Assembly: GCA_020747065.1 (NCBI GenBank)
Contig: JAGMVK010000003.1
Location: forward strand, 434,001-498,000
DNA from: Cadophora sp. MPI-SDFR-AT-0126
Taxonomy: Eukaryota; Ascomycota; Leotiomycetes; Helotiales; Ploettnerulaceae
Reading direction: 5' to 3'
Length of the DNA stretch: 64,000 nt
The notes beneath the pieces are model-generated. The model was given only the letters and a program-made list of their open reading frames with translations. It was not told where the DNA came from and searched no databases. Both the position numbers and the translations under genes were made by a program. This document shows, piece by piece, positions 35,002 to 46,422 of this stretch (the first letter of the stretch is position 1; every line of letters starts with the position of its first letter).

Positions 35002-37309
35002 TTAGATGATTGTGATTTCCTCTTTGACTCCTTCAAGCAAATGGCTAACAGGGTGTTTGGAATCAAACGGACTTTCAAAGACACCCAGCCTCAAATATTT
35101 TCCGTCCGGGTCCTTGTATAAAACCAGGCCATTGACCTCGGAAGCGTCTCGATTTGAAAAAAGGATCAGCAGGTATGACGGGATAAACCCTGTGTAATCT
35201 ACCTCCAGATTCGTCTCTTTAGCATCTTTGTAGATATAAGACGAGAGTGTTGCTCTCCCGGGCGTTTCAGTGGTCAGCCTGACGAGGTTGCCCCCATGAG
35301 AGTTCTTTTCCTTGCCGTACTTCCAGTAGACCTTTGTCACAAACCCTCGAACATTGATGAAACCATCGCTCACGCAACCAAAGTTGCTGAAATTCGACTC
35401 GTGCTTGACTTCGGCTCCCAATATGTCTGCTTGCTGGGCTGTGCAACGGTTGGACCAGTATACTACGGCCTGCAAGTTTGACGCCCATGACCAAGAAGGC
35501 GCCAGGTATGTGTCGGGCCGTAAGCATTGATTTCTGTCTCCATCAACACACCATAAAAGGCCGTCAGGGAGAGACCAGCGCCATATTCCAGCAAGATACG
35601 TGTCTTGGGGATGTCTCTGACTCCTTTTAGCGATTCCTGCTATCGCGGGGAGGCGATCTTTAGCAATGGTTAGGGATCTCCGACTGTATTTGGTGACTAT
35701 GTTGTTCCATCCTTGGGTCCATACCATGAAAATAGACTCATGGCTGCACAGGTTGCAGCCTCTATCGCAACCTACCACAGAATGACACGCCCAGCTCACA
35801 CAAGTGGATCCAAAATCCAAAATGCGCTTCGAAAGCAGTCTTTCCTGCAAAGTCCAGCCTCGCATCGAAAGGTAGTCGACGCGGTTCCTTGCCACTGGAG
35901 CAATCACCACAGGACAGATGTTGTTCTCGTCATCTTCATACACAAATGTGAAGACCTTTCTTGGTTCCTCTAGGCCATATCGAGGTAGCCTTTGTAGAAA
36001 TCCGTGTTGTACTGTTGGGGCTCTTGATGCTGTGATGGTCACCACAGCACCTTCATAGATAGAAGCCATTGATTCGATCTCGTGAGATTTATCTTCATCG
36101 TCATCTTGAACGATACACAGAGCGTCCACCCACAGATAGTGGAGGCCAAGTTCCCTCGTCACCGTGATAGCATCTGTTATTGTCTGCGGGAGGAGATCGC
36201 TGCTTATGCCAGTGTTAGAAAGATCCATCAAGTTGTCCTTCGTTGTTCGTACATTTTGCGCTCCCCCCCAAAGTACGACAAAGCAGCGTAGCGGCGTAAA
36301 GGTGAGCTAGGGTTTGGGAAGCTCGCAAGTCGATCAGAACCCCGGTCTCGAACCAATCGAACATACGATAATCCGCCCTGACTGAAAATTTCGAGCAGTC
36401 TAGCAGGGTATCTAGCAGATGGCTCTACCGCCGGGTGGTTGGAGTAACAGCTAGCAAGCCAATGGCGTGCCTGATCAAAGACTCTTTCTGAATCTATGTT
36501 CCTAGTTACAACTCCGAGGTTCTTAGGCCATGCAGCGCCTGTGTCATCAATCAACCAGTGTATCCCAATCGACTTTCGCAAGGACAAAAAGGATCTTCTA
36601 AAGTTGCTGCACCATTGTCATATATGTGCTGCAAATATGTTGCTTGCCTTGACAATGACTGAGACGAAGTCTGCATCAACTTGTAGGCGGCGCAAGAGCG
36701 AAGCAAGTCATAGATTAGGCTAGCTGAAATTACACAAGATTGACGTACCTGGATGTACAAGGATATGAAATCTGCAGCCATGTAAAGGTTCCAATTGTTG
36801 TGATATCGCATCGACATATTGCGACCCCGATCTGCACTTTCCACCGAGTTGGCCGGCAAAGCACTCTCCTGGTCCAATGCACCTAAGTCATGGAAAACCC
36901 TAATCTTCACAGTATTGTTCTCCGTAATGATACTTATCAAGTATATAGGTATAGGTCTCTCAAAGTCTCGACCTGCTCTGTTTCTCACCCCAGTATGGAC
37001 GAATTCGCAGAAGAGACATCCATCGGAAACACCCTTAAGCAACTGCTCTCCTGTGAAACACCAAATTGACGACCCTTGTAAGTATCTTTTGGCCATTAAT
37101 TTTGCTAGGGTACGCTCACGATCGCTAGCAGGTTTCCATAGATCTAACAATGACCGCTCAAGGCTTGCTTGATCTATTTCAAAATCATCCTTTCTGAATA
37201 TTTCGATTGCCGCGCAATGCTCACATGAGTGAGGTTGCGTGTAATCTAATAGAGTATCGGAGTCCAAGTCCCCGACTAAGAATGTAGCGGACATTAGGCT
37301 TGTCTGCAT
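35002..37309 (-). pseudogene. HET-domain (heterokaryon incompatibility) gene, frameshifted in its core motif
   Basis: The N-terminal exon (from ATG 37309, MQTSLMSATFLVGDLDSD) runs to about 36757 and is followed by at least one intron starting GTACGT; the internal junctions are uncertain. A second open stretch contains RHWLASCYSNHP and LRRYAALSYF. The HET signature should continue Y-C-W-G-G. Here the codons read TAC-TTT-GGG-GGG, one base short of TAC-TGT-TGG-GGG, so translation shifts frame near 36270-36272. The other frame then carries the rest perfectly (RTTKDNLMDL-like, then DAITVTRELGLHYLWVDALC, IVQDD, ASIYEGAVVTITAS, RGWTLQERLLSKRIL, the HET C-terminal motif). HET proteins trigger cell death on fusion of incompatible hyphae. 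This allele would be non-functional unless the missing base is a sequencing error. Confidence 0.75.
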
Positions 37310-37981
37310 TTCTGAACAGGGTTGAAACAAGTTGTTGAGGTATGATTTGGTTTGAAGTATCGTAAGGCTGCAAAGGCTCGGAGGGGTTGTTGCTCAGCCG
37401 CAACGCCCGACTGCGTTGTGTGCATTTTGTCGCGTGACAAATCAAACGTGACTTGAAAGTTAAGCTAATCTCCTGTTGGAAGATATCACTAATTTTTTTT
37501 CCTTACTAATTTTGATCTTAGGATGAAGGCTTGTACTCAGTCCCGGAGACTCGACATATCTAATCCAGGAAATATCTTTGATATTCTTCAAAATATCATG
37601 GACACCAGCAAACCTGAGGAAGTAAGTTTAAGTAGACGTCTTCTATGGCAACTGCGATCTTTCTCGAAATTATACCTAGTTGTGCCTATCAGATGTATCA
37701 TTTCTATAGCTCTGACTCTGGTCTCAATCATCCTTCTCAAAACGAAACCTGATTTTAAGAACAGGTTTAATCATGTTAGCGGCTCTAAGTAGTTGACTTG
37801 GAAAGGCTCAGAATCCAAGGAGGTCTTCAATAGGAAACCATTACTTAGTTCCCAATAGAACACAAAAGAATTATGAGCTATGATCAAGACAGACTAAGGA
37901 TCCTGCAGTACATTGTTTTGAGATGAAGTCATGGCAACGCTACGTCGTGACCCCAAGTCCAAGACTACGACATCCCAGCTC
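37310..37981. other. Intergenic between HET relic and Clr5-TPR gene
   Basis: Both neighbours are minus strand. An 89-codon plus-strand frame at 37523-37792 has one hydrophobic stretch (IRCIISIALTLVSIILL), but its composition and context do not support a gene. Nothing else seen. Confidence 0.45.
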
Positions 37982-40158
37982 TCAATTACATCCAAGAAAA
38001 AAGCTTCCAGGCCGGATGACGATTCCGCTGGTCCCCAAGATAGATTTGAATGCACCCGAGTCTCGCGAGAGATAAGAATAATGGCGGTTCTCAAGAGCGG
38101 TCTCCAGGGTCTTCGTTAATCCATCTTCAAGACCATGAGCTGTCATCGCGGCAGCGAGGGCTTGCTCAAAGCGCGGTTCAGCTTCGTCCCAATTCTGCTC
38201 ATTCTGGTACATCACGCCTATCCGCAATAACAGCCATATCGTGCGGTCGTCGTCGGGACCAAAGCTATCCACTGCTTCCTGTTCTATGCTCCGAAGCATC
38301 TCTTTGGTATTGGCATCAACCCCAGCCTGGATCAGAAGCTTTACGATATCGACAGAAGCTTCCATAAGCTCTTTGTTCTTCTCACTATCTGATTTCCAAA
38401 CTTCCTCAAGAAAGTCTCCAGCCTTGATCAGACAATTCAGTCTGTCGGTTTCCCGATCCAGCTTCTGGTACAATTCTATGAGCTCACATCTGGCGCGAAT
38501 GCTCTTCACTGCTAGTGTTCCAGGAGATTTCTCACATTGCTCAATTACACTTTTGAGAATTGGTTCGAACATCTCATCCTTGGCGTTGACATGTGCTTTT
38601 GTTGACGCAAGGTGGCCGTCGATGACTGACGCGAGGTCACCGTCGTCCGGTAGGTCAGCCATGTGGAAAATTTTGGATGAGCCATTTCCAAAACGATTAT
38701 TTGAGCTTTTGGATGGTTGGACTCTCTTTTGTTGACGACTGTTTGGGTTCTCCCACACGTCGGTGGCCCGATGAAGGAATGTCAGTGCATCTTCTGGACG
38801 AAACCAATTGTTGAGAAGGTCCACGACGTGGAGAACATGTGCTGTCGTTTTCTCGTGCTTCAATCCCCATCTTCTTACATGGTTTTCGCTCATCCAGGCT
38901 AAAACTTTGTCAGCGTCATGCTTGCGGTCACGACGGGCGTAAAATGTAGCCAGCTCGTATGCTACTGCATTTGTGTCTTCGTGTGTTGGTGAAAGGACGT
39001 GTTCAAGGCCAGAGAGTGCCTCACAGAATAAACTCTCAGCTTCCTCGAAGTTCCCTTGTTGCTCGAGCTCTTGGGCATTCCGATGCATAGCTATAAATTC
39101 GGCTGGGCTATGACCATTGTAGGTGATGGTGAAAGGGTTAATTTGCGGTATCGATGGACCAATTGTTGGAGTCCATGCTTGTGTATTTCGGAACGAGGAT
39201 TGAGGAGACAATGGACTGTGTGGTGACGAGCTATTCGTGACATTGTGAGGTGTTTCGTATGTAACACCATATGGAGTTGGTGCATCCGCTGACTCGTCAG
39301 AAACAATCAACGTTACTTGGGAATAGCTCTTACTAGCCACTGCTTGAAAATCTTCTTTTCTTGCTCTCCTTGCACTCCTTTGGATTCGTTCTAAAGTCCA
39401 TACCCGGCCCCCAAGCAGAAAGACAGTTTCCTTCCTGTCTTCCATCCTTCTCTTATCTCCTTTTGCAAGCATCCACTGTGCCATATCATTTGTCAGGTAT
39501 TTGCACCACCCCCACTGCTTGAATTTGTCTTTGTATAGCTTGACCCTGAACGGATTGACCCGTCAGTATTGTATCGCCTTATACGCTAGAAAGTAGGAGA
39601 GGATTGGACTCACGGCGCATGAAACGAGTGGTCATTGGCCATGATCTTCATCACTTCCTCAAGTGGCTTCTCCTCGTCCAAATATAGCTTCTGGATGACT
39701 TTTTTACGATAGTCCCAGTTCAGTGCAGCATATTTTGAGCGGCGAGCAGCAGGAGCTTGTACTGCCCTGGGAGGAGGAGGGCTCATCAATGGCGGCTGGT
39801 TGTTTTCAGGTCGATTATCGTTAGCACTAGGAGGGACACTGGTGGACTGAGCCGGTGCTAATGCGGCGTTCAAATTTGATGGCACAACGCTGGAAGGCGC
39901 TACAAGTCGTAAACTGAGCATACTTGGAGAGGGTAACGGCTGAAATGGGGTGGAAACTGGTGGTATAGCATCAGAACCGGGTTGGGTAGAGTAAGTGTAA
40001 GAGTGCAGCACTTCATTGCTGACTTGGGTGCTCCAGACAAATCCATCAGAAGCCGATGGATATGCAGCATTGTACAGCATTGGAAGCTGGGGATCAAATC
40101 CGCCACGATCCCAGTGTTGGGCTTCATTGTCGGAGTCGTGGATTCGTTCTCCATCCAT
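37982..40158 (-). CDS. Clr5-domain protein with TPR-like repeats
   Basis: Two exons (40158-39614 and 39545-37982), with a 68-nt intron inside the Clr5 domain, encode 702 residues. The first ATG in frame is used. Residues 1-146 are Pro/Ser/Asn-rich and disordered. A Clr5 domain follows at about 147-200: WDYRKKVIQKLYLDEEKPLE, VMKIMANDHSF, KLYKDKFKQWGW. Clr5 is a fungal DNA-binding-like module named after a fission-yeast silencing factor. A basic linker (RRARK) and Ser/Pro-rich spacer precede TPR-like helices, for example AQELEQQGNFEEAESLFCEA and GVMYQNEQNWDEAEPRFEQA. It is likely nuclear, a transcriptional or scaffold role being inferred from the domain pair. It lies next to the HET relic. Confidence 0.85.
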
Positions 40159-41998
40159 TATGGAATAATGTGGATGTCGACGAGCACAGGTGGGCGAGAA
40201 AGAGCTGCCTCGATCCTCTAAAGTGCTTGAAAACAATTAATCACGCCTTTGGCCCTCGGCCCAGGGGGCCCAACGTGACTGCGCCGTGCATGCAAAACTC
40301 ATTCGGAGTCCCAAAACTGCTTTGTTGGCAAGCGACGCCCAGCTGGCGGGGTGGACACGAGCACGAGCTGGGGGGCTGGCAGGAGTCAGCCTTGTATTCA
40401 GTCAGCCTGGCAGATCTGTCTGTGAGCTGCATGACGATCCCTGAAGAACCACCAAAGTTCTCCAAAGGTCTCCTGCAAGCGTCGATCCTATCACCAGGCA
40501 GAGCAAGGGCCAGGGGTAGGGGTTACGTCGGGAGACCTGGAAGGTGCGTTCACCCAGCGGTCTCGGGTACGGGGTGCAGGTGCAAGTGCAGGTGCAAGGC
40601 GATCAAGGCTGCGGCCAATGCTTGAAGTTCTCCAAAGTTCTTCACTTGTCCTTCAGATATGGACCAATCCGAGGCTTATCATGACTGCCAGACATCGGAT
40701 TGTGTGCAGGACAGCATTGCCGTACCACCTTGCAAGCCTCCGCGCCACTTTTTGGTGGGGGCAAGTCGTCGTTTCAACACAGCTGTCCAAAGTTCTCGAA
40801 AAAACCTGAGTCTTCAAGCAAAATGCGAACGACGAGATCGCCTGTTTGGGAGAATGAGACCGAAGGCCCCGGGGTTCTGAATCCAAACACTTACATAGAT
40901 ATGTCAAGATGAGTGTGATACTTGGAAGTTCCCTAAAATTCTTATCCTCATGTAGTGAGTGCATACAGCTGGTTCCCTTCAGAGAACATAAAAAGGCATC
41001 GTTGTCCTGAAATTCGTGAAAGATGTCTATAAATCTATCTTGAAGAGTTATTGCTTTGTTAGTGGGCCCGGAACTGTTTCAATCTCCAGTATATCGAAGG
41101 TAAGGAACTCAAGTTCGTGTGGAAAACCAGCTCCTCGGCGTTGACATTTCGTAGACCGACATCACAAGCATGGCTCATTTGTCAAAGTCAAAGTCCAAGT
41201 CAAAGGTCACGACGTCACGCCAGACACAGAAGGCGGCGTCCGACAAGGTCAGCCGCAAAATCCCCAGATCTTCGTTCCTTCCATTGTACCATCCGTAGTC
41301 AGCGCAGAGTAGCTGTGCCAAACATAGCATCGATTCCAAGACGCAACTAGTTCTAACGGAGACCTGCAGACTTTCTCTAAATTGGATCGCAGCGATTGGA
41401 CTCCCAACAGAACTTCGACGGATCCGCAAGGGCAAAGATCCCCTCGGGGCATTGGTATGGAGCGCTGGGAAAAAGAGTCCATGCGGGAGCAACCCTTTCA
41501 CGCCATTGGCGGCGTCCAGGTCTCTGCAGCTGCAGCTGCAGCTGGAGGCGCGGAGCGGAGGGGCGAATCCGACATCAGCGTGCCAAGTGACGAGGTCTTG
41601 CCGAGACTTTGAAGTAGAAGTACATTGTATGAGGCGTCCTTCGAGGCAGTCGTGGTTATTTTAGATTGGCGCCTGAAACAAGGCTTTGAATACATGTATC
41701 TTATTCTTACTACCAGAATTTGAACCATGGGTGGCTTTCCGGGGCTCTAGCTGAGGCGACTGTCCACATCCAATGGGCGGTGTGATAGTGTGATGTGGCT
41801 TTTCTGTCCTACCACCACCACTACGGCCTTTCCACTGATGATAGAACACTGAATGCCAAGACGTTAGGCACCTCTGGAAGTTCAAAAAGCGAAGGTTCGA
41901 CGATAAATTAGATATCCGAATAGTTCTATAACAAACAGCTTGGCACTACCGAACCAGAATCCACATCATTCATCGAGACAGCCCTGGGAGTTTCCGCA
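40159..41998. other. 1.8-kb divergent intergenic region
   Basis: This separates the Clr5-TPR (-) and AAA ATPase (+) start codons, so it holds two promoters. A hexamer tandem repeat lies at 40574-40597. A CTGCAG-rich run lies at 41525-41541. The word AAAGTTCT recurs several times between 40450 and 40800. ORFs here are short and overlapping. No gene supported. Confidence 0.45.
40574..40597. repeat. Hexamer tandem repeat, four units
   Basis: Alternating GTGCAG and GTGCAA units, two of each, in the upstream region of the Clr5-TPR gene. Confidence 0.85.
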
Positions 41999-44166
41999 AT
42001 GGCAGTTGCTTGGCACAATCCTCATACTTTCTTTTCAGGTTCGGTGGATCCGGATGAGACGGAAGGCCTCACATGCGAGATCAAGACGTACGAGGCTCGC
42101 TACAATGCCCAAGGGGAGCGAGTATCTCTGCAAGTTGGCGCCAGAAGAGAGCATGGTAGATTGCACGATCGGGACCACGACTCGGCGCTTGTGCTCACTA
42201 GGTTCTACAAGACAGACAAGGAGCTCGATTTCACACAGTTGGAGGTTCGCTCACCACATTTCAAGGCGGCACTCCGAGCAGTTATCGAGGACTACCCCGG
42301 CGTGAACATACATTCCGGCAGAATTGTCATTCGAGACCTTCCAAGACCGATATTTCACTACCGCGAGGAGATTCAACGGTACGGGTCCCAACTCCAAGAT
42401 CCCATCGCGAAGGAACATGTTGCCTTTGGCCTAAGGCACATGTACAAAACCCTGCAGAATGAGGTGAAGAGTTACTACAATTTGATGCAATCTCTTCACG
42501 TACGGCTTCCTGGACTGGAATTTCTAACACTTTGGATGGCATTTCGACCCGGATGTTTGATATACCAAAAGGAAGATAACGTCGAGGTAGTGTTGCGCCT
42601 AAAAGATATGACAAGGTGTCCGTGCCCCAAACCGAAATGCTGGGATGGTCATTGGACGCTTACCGCAGAGCGGATAGACCACAATGGAACAGATTTTGGT
42701 CATGTAGAAGAGAAGATTGCTATCCGACCATACGATGGTTACCGGCCTCTTCAAGTCCTCAATGCCTTCCCTCTTGAGTATCATCCAGAAAAGGACCGCA
42801 TAATTGAGGCATTGGTTGCCAGAGGAAAGTCCTTCATCAGCTTAATGGGAATCCACCATCGTTGGTATTCAGGGACTGCATCAGCCCTTTCACTAACTAG
42901 GAAGACTTCTGTCATTGAGGGAGAGGAGGACATGTTTTCCTTGCAATCTATAACGGTATACTCCTACAGACGTGAAAATGACAAAGAATTCCACTAACAT
43001 CCACTAGATCAGAGGTCGCATCATCATTGATATTGAAGGCTTCGGCCACAAATTCCCCACCCACAAGCCAGAATTTTCATATGGCAAAAACGTCATCAGT
43101 ACAAAGTCAGGAGAGCATCTCGCGCTTAGAGAGAAAGATTTAATCATATGCTGTCATCGTGTCCCAGGGTTCTCGTTGGTAAACAAGCGGTGGTGTTATT
43201 TCAGTATTGATAAGATCAAAGACATTGCTTTCAATTCAAAGGCATTTGCTTCACTTTTGATTCCGGAATATCAGAAGGAAATGGTACACTCCCTTGTAAA
43301 GGTACACACAGATAAGAACTTGCACTTTGATGACGTGATCAGGGGCAAGGGCAAGGGCATGATATTCCTCCTGCACGGAACCCCCGGCGTAGGAAAAACC
43401 CTCACTGCAGGTAACTATTCCCTCTCTCTCATCTACGAGCCCATCTAACAAGATTGTCTAGAGAGTATAGCCGACCATACCCAAAGACCTCTGTATACCG
43501 TAAGCTCGGGAGATCTTGGCATCAGTGCGACTGTAGTCGAGGAAAAGCTCTCCTCTGCTCTCGACTTAGCATCAAGATGGAACGCAATCGTGCTCATCGA
43601 CGAAGCCGATATTTTCCTCGAAGAACGAAGCGCCCATGACTTGAAGCGGAATGGCTTGGTTTCAGGTGAGAATAGGGAGCAAATGAGACGATTTCGTTGT
43701 GATTGGGCTAATTTTAGATGAAGTCTTTCTTCGAGTCCTAGAATACTATGAAGGGATCATGTTCCTGACGACGAACCGCATCAGTGCCTTCGACCCAGCA
43801 TTCAAGTCTCGCATCCATCTCGCAATCAAATATCCATCGCTATCGATGCAATCTCGCCGCAATCTATGGAAAAGTTTCATCTTGAGAGGAACACCCGAAC
43901 ATCCCCCTCAGTGGATGACCGAGCAGTTCCTGGACCGCCTTGCGGCCGAGGAGCTTAATGGGCGGCAGATCAAGAACATCGTCCGGACAGCATGTGCTAT
44001 TGCAACAAGTACGAGCAATGAGATGACCACCAAGCACATCGCCATGGGGTTGAAGGCTCTTAAAACATTTGAAGCAGACATGAATGAGGTCCAAGCTGAG
44101 AGGCCTAACTCCGAGCAGGAGGGTCCCCCTGACTCTGAGCACAGATCAAAGAGAGCACGGCATTAA
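41999..44166 (+). CDS. Fungal AAA+ ATPase with N-terminal DUF7025-type region
   Basis: Four exons (41999-42955, 43008-43410, 43462-43665, 43718-44166) with introns of 52, 51 and 52 nt encode 670 residues. The C-terminal half is a complete AAA module: Walker A GTPGVGKT (about 440), Walker B IVLIDEADIF (about 495-505), sensor 1 FLTTNR (about 537) and the following FKSRIH, which holds the likely arginine finger. The N-terminal half (for example LWMAFRPGCLIYQ, PLEYHP, IRGRIIIDIEGFG) matches the conserved region that precedes the ATPase in a large, expanded fungal family. I place it as DUF7025-like from memory. The tail is acidic then basic (HRSKRARH), possibly a nuclear signal. Substrate and partner are unknown; the family is often variable between strains. 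Confidence 0.88.
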
Positions 44167-45380
44167 GAGGTTTCACTTGGATAACTCAACAACTCCGCTG
44201 AAATCAGACAGAATATTTGCAGGATGATGAAATAGAGGTTACGACTGGTGAATGCGGAGCCTAGGCGATCATGGCCAGCGACAGAGGATATTGATAGATA
44301 GTGTCAGGATTCCGACGAGAATGGCAGATGCCTTGACAGTAAACACGGCTGTATAGACACATTATGCTAATTTTTTAACGAGACTGGGCTCCAAAGTCCC
44401 TGTTTTTGGACGTCATTGCAGAAACAACTCCACAACTCTGATTAAGGCAATGGTTTATTCCCAGTTGTCCAACCGCGAGTTAACCACACATGGCGTTCTA
44501 TCAGTCCTTTCCCCAATGTTCCTGTCTTAGAATCAATGAATCAGTCTATGCCTGTGGGATGAGTGACCACTCTATTTAAACTATTGCTTCCCCCTCGGCC
44601 ATTTTCCTCATTGTTATGATGTGAAGGGAAAGTAAAGTGAGGGTGAAGCGGTGTCTGAATTTGTTGACAAGAGACCGTTTCTACAGAGATTTGAATGTTG
44701 GGTCTGGAAGGGAGGGTGGAATGGGCGGAGAATTGATTGCAATCACGGGATTGATCGAGATTGATAGTGTCGGGAATTTTAGGGGTGGGGATCTCGCTTG
44801 GGGGGTCAACAGGTTTGTAAACATGCGGGTTGACACAATAACGGCTCGACGGCTTTGAGGCCTAGGACTACTTATAAAGAGAGTATGACCGATTGACCTG
44901 TTCCGGTAAAGGCATTCATGTAGAAGAATGCCTGCCAAATCTGCTCTCGGTCATGACTTCTTCCGATCTTCTTGATTCAAGCGTCGGAACGGACGAGAAG
45001 TGATGGTAGCAGCTTCAAACAAATATTAATGCCCTGTTATCGGTCATGTTATTGTCTCCCAGTATACCCATGGGAACATTGAATGTCCAACCGTTTTTTC
45101 TTTGGCGAATAATTTCAGAGACCACTAGCATGCAACAGGGCAGCCCGAACAAGAGTCAAAAGGGATGCAGCATACCAAACACTCAACACTCATCCATTGT
45201 ATCACAATGTTCTTCCTTAAAGTGTAAAACCACTTTTCCATACCATGAAATCCCCTCATCCCATAATCCAAATTACAAACCTTTCCACACCTCCCATCCT
45301 CCATTCCCCTGCATCAAACCAGCCAAACCCCTCTTCAACCACACAATACTGTCATATTCGAAAACTACAGCACAACCAAA
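44167..45380. other. 1.2-kb intergenic with dispersed repeat copy
   Basis: 3' flank of the ATPase gene and upstream region of a small cysteine-rich ORF. The second copy of the dispersed repeat is here. No other recognised content. Confidence 0.45.
44621..44729 (+). repeat. Dispersed repeat, copy 2
   Basis: Same orientation and order of blocks as 34281-34378: GTGAAGGGAA, GTGAAGCGGTGTCTGAATTT, a CAGAGA core and GGGCGGA. Insertions of a few bases separate the blocks. The ATPase, Clr5 and HET genes lie between the two copies. Confidence 0.55.
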
Positions 45381-45587
45381 ATGTGCAAAGACCACTACAC
45401 GCGCTACATCCATTGCTGCAACAAAGAAGTCTACATCGAATGGGAACCATGCAAAGGCCCGTGCCGAACCGGCACCAAGAAAATCTACCACGATTCGCCG
45501 GTGATATGTAGTAGGTGTCGGGCCGAGAGGGCCGAGAGGGAGAGGGAGCATTATAGGAGGAATGTTAGGCCGAGTCCATATTGGTAA
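45381..45587 (+). CDS. Small cysteine-rich protein, 68 aa, hypothetical
   Basis: An ATG opens MCKDHYTRYIHCCNKEVYIE, followed by EPCKGPCRTG and ICSRCRAERAERERE. Seven cysteines in 68 residues, with C-x(3)-C and C-x(2)-C pairs and histidines, suggest a small zinc-binding fold, followed by a charged helix. Short fungal proteins beginning MCK with similar Cys spacing are common and uncharacterised. There is no signal peptide, so it is not a typical secreted effector. The length alone would not support a gene; the Cys pattern does so weakly. Confidence 0.45.
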   Translation: MCKDHYTRYIHCCNKEVYIEWEPCKGPCRTGTKKIYHDSPVICSRCRAERAEREREHYRRNVRPSPYW

Positions 45588-46422
45588 GGTAGGGTCTGGT
45601 TTGAGAGTTTGGACGTGAGGGGAAGGAGATTCTGTGTTCTGGGGCGTTGCGGTTGGTGAGGACGTGAGGAGGACAAGAGGGGACGGAGTTAGCTGGCATG
45701 GTATATGAAAATAGTTTATTGAACTTCGCAGCCTGGACCATGATGAAATAGTGGTTAAATTCTATGTGACGTGGTGTATAAGATAGGAATGTGTTTTGAA
45801 ACAGAAAAATCGGCAGTAGGCTCTCAAGATGGGAGATGTGCAATTCAGCATTCGGAACTTGGCTGTCCGAGATTTTAATCATAACATAAACCATAGTCGA
45901 GTTAGGGCGATTAGACTGCAGTTAAGTTCCAATGGCTCAATCGTAAAGCGAATGCTGAGTCCATATGTTTCTAAATGGACCGTTGGGGTCTATTATCGGG
46001 GGCTACGTATGATCACTGGTCCACCGAGGCTAGCAGAATAGATGTCTCACGTACGCACGAGTATCTCGAGGAAGGACCATATATGCCGGTGGTTTTGAAA
46101 ATATCTCCATGGACGAACAAAAATTATGAAGTTTGGAAGTGACAGATAGGGAAATTCGAGAATCAAGTACCATTTAGTAATTATGGCAAAATCGGTGACT
46201 TGTCTCATTAAGTCTGCAGGGCACAAACGATTTGGAGGTTTATGTGAAAATTCCACAAGATGAGGTTGAACCGAATCGGGAATAGCATGGCGGGCCGTCA
46301 AGCGATGCGATCCTCCTTCACGGTCCCACGCTTACTCTCCCACTGTAATGAATATCCACGACCGCCTTTATTCAAGTGCAGCATCTGACAAAGTCAACAC
46401 GTATGCCTATTAAGGATTAAGT
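45588..46422. other. Intergenic upstream of F-box gene
   Basis: No family-like reading frame on either strand. The right part is the F-box gene promoter. No repeats recognised. Confidence 0.45.

Noticed and set aside
37523..37792. 89-codon plus-strand ORF with one hydrophobic stretch
   Set aside because: Isolated and A+T-driven, without homology or supportive context.
40450..40800. Recurring AAAGTTCT words as possible heat-shock elements
   Set aside because: The alternating nGAAn/nTTCn spacing required for heat-shock elements is not met.
41117..41350. Arg/Ser-rich ORF upstream of the AAA ATPase gene
   Set aside because: Composition is typical of out-of-frame GC-rich promoter DNA and it is overlapped by other ORFs.
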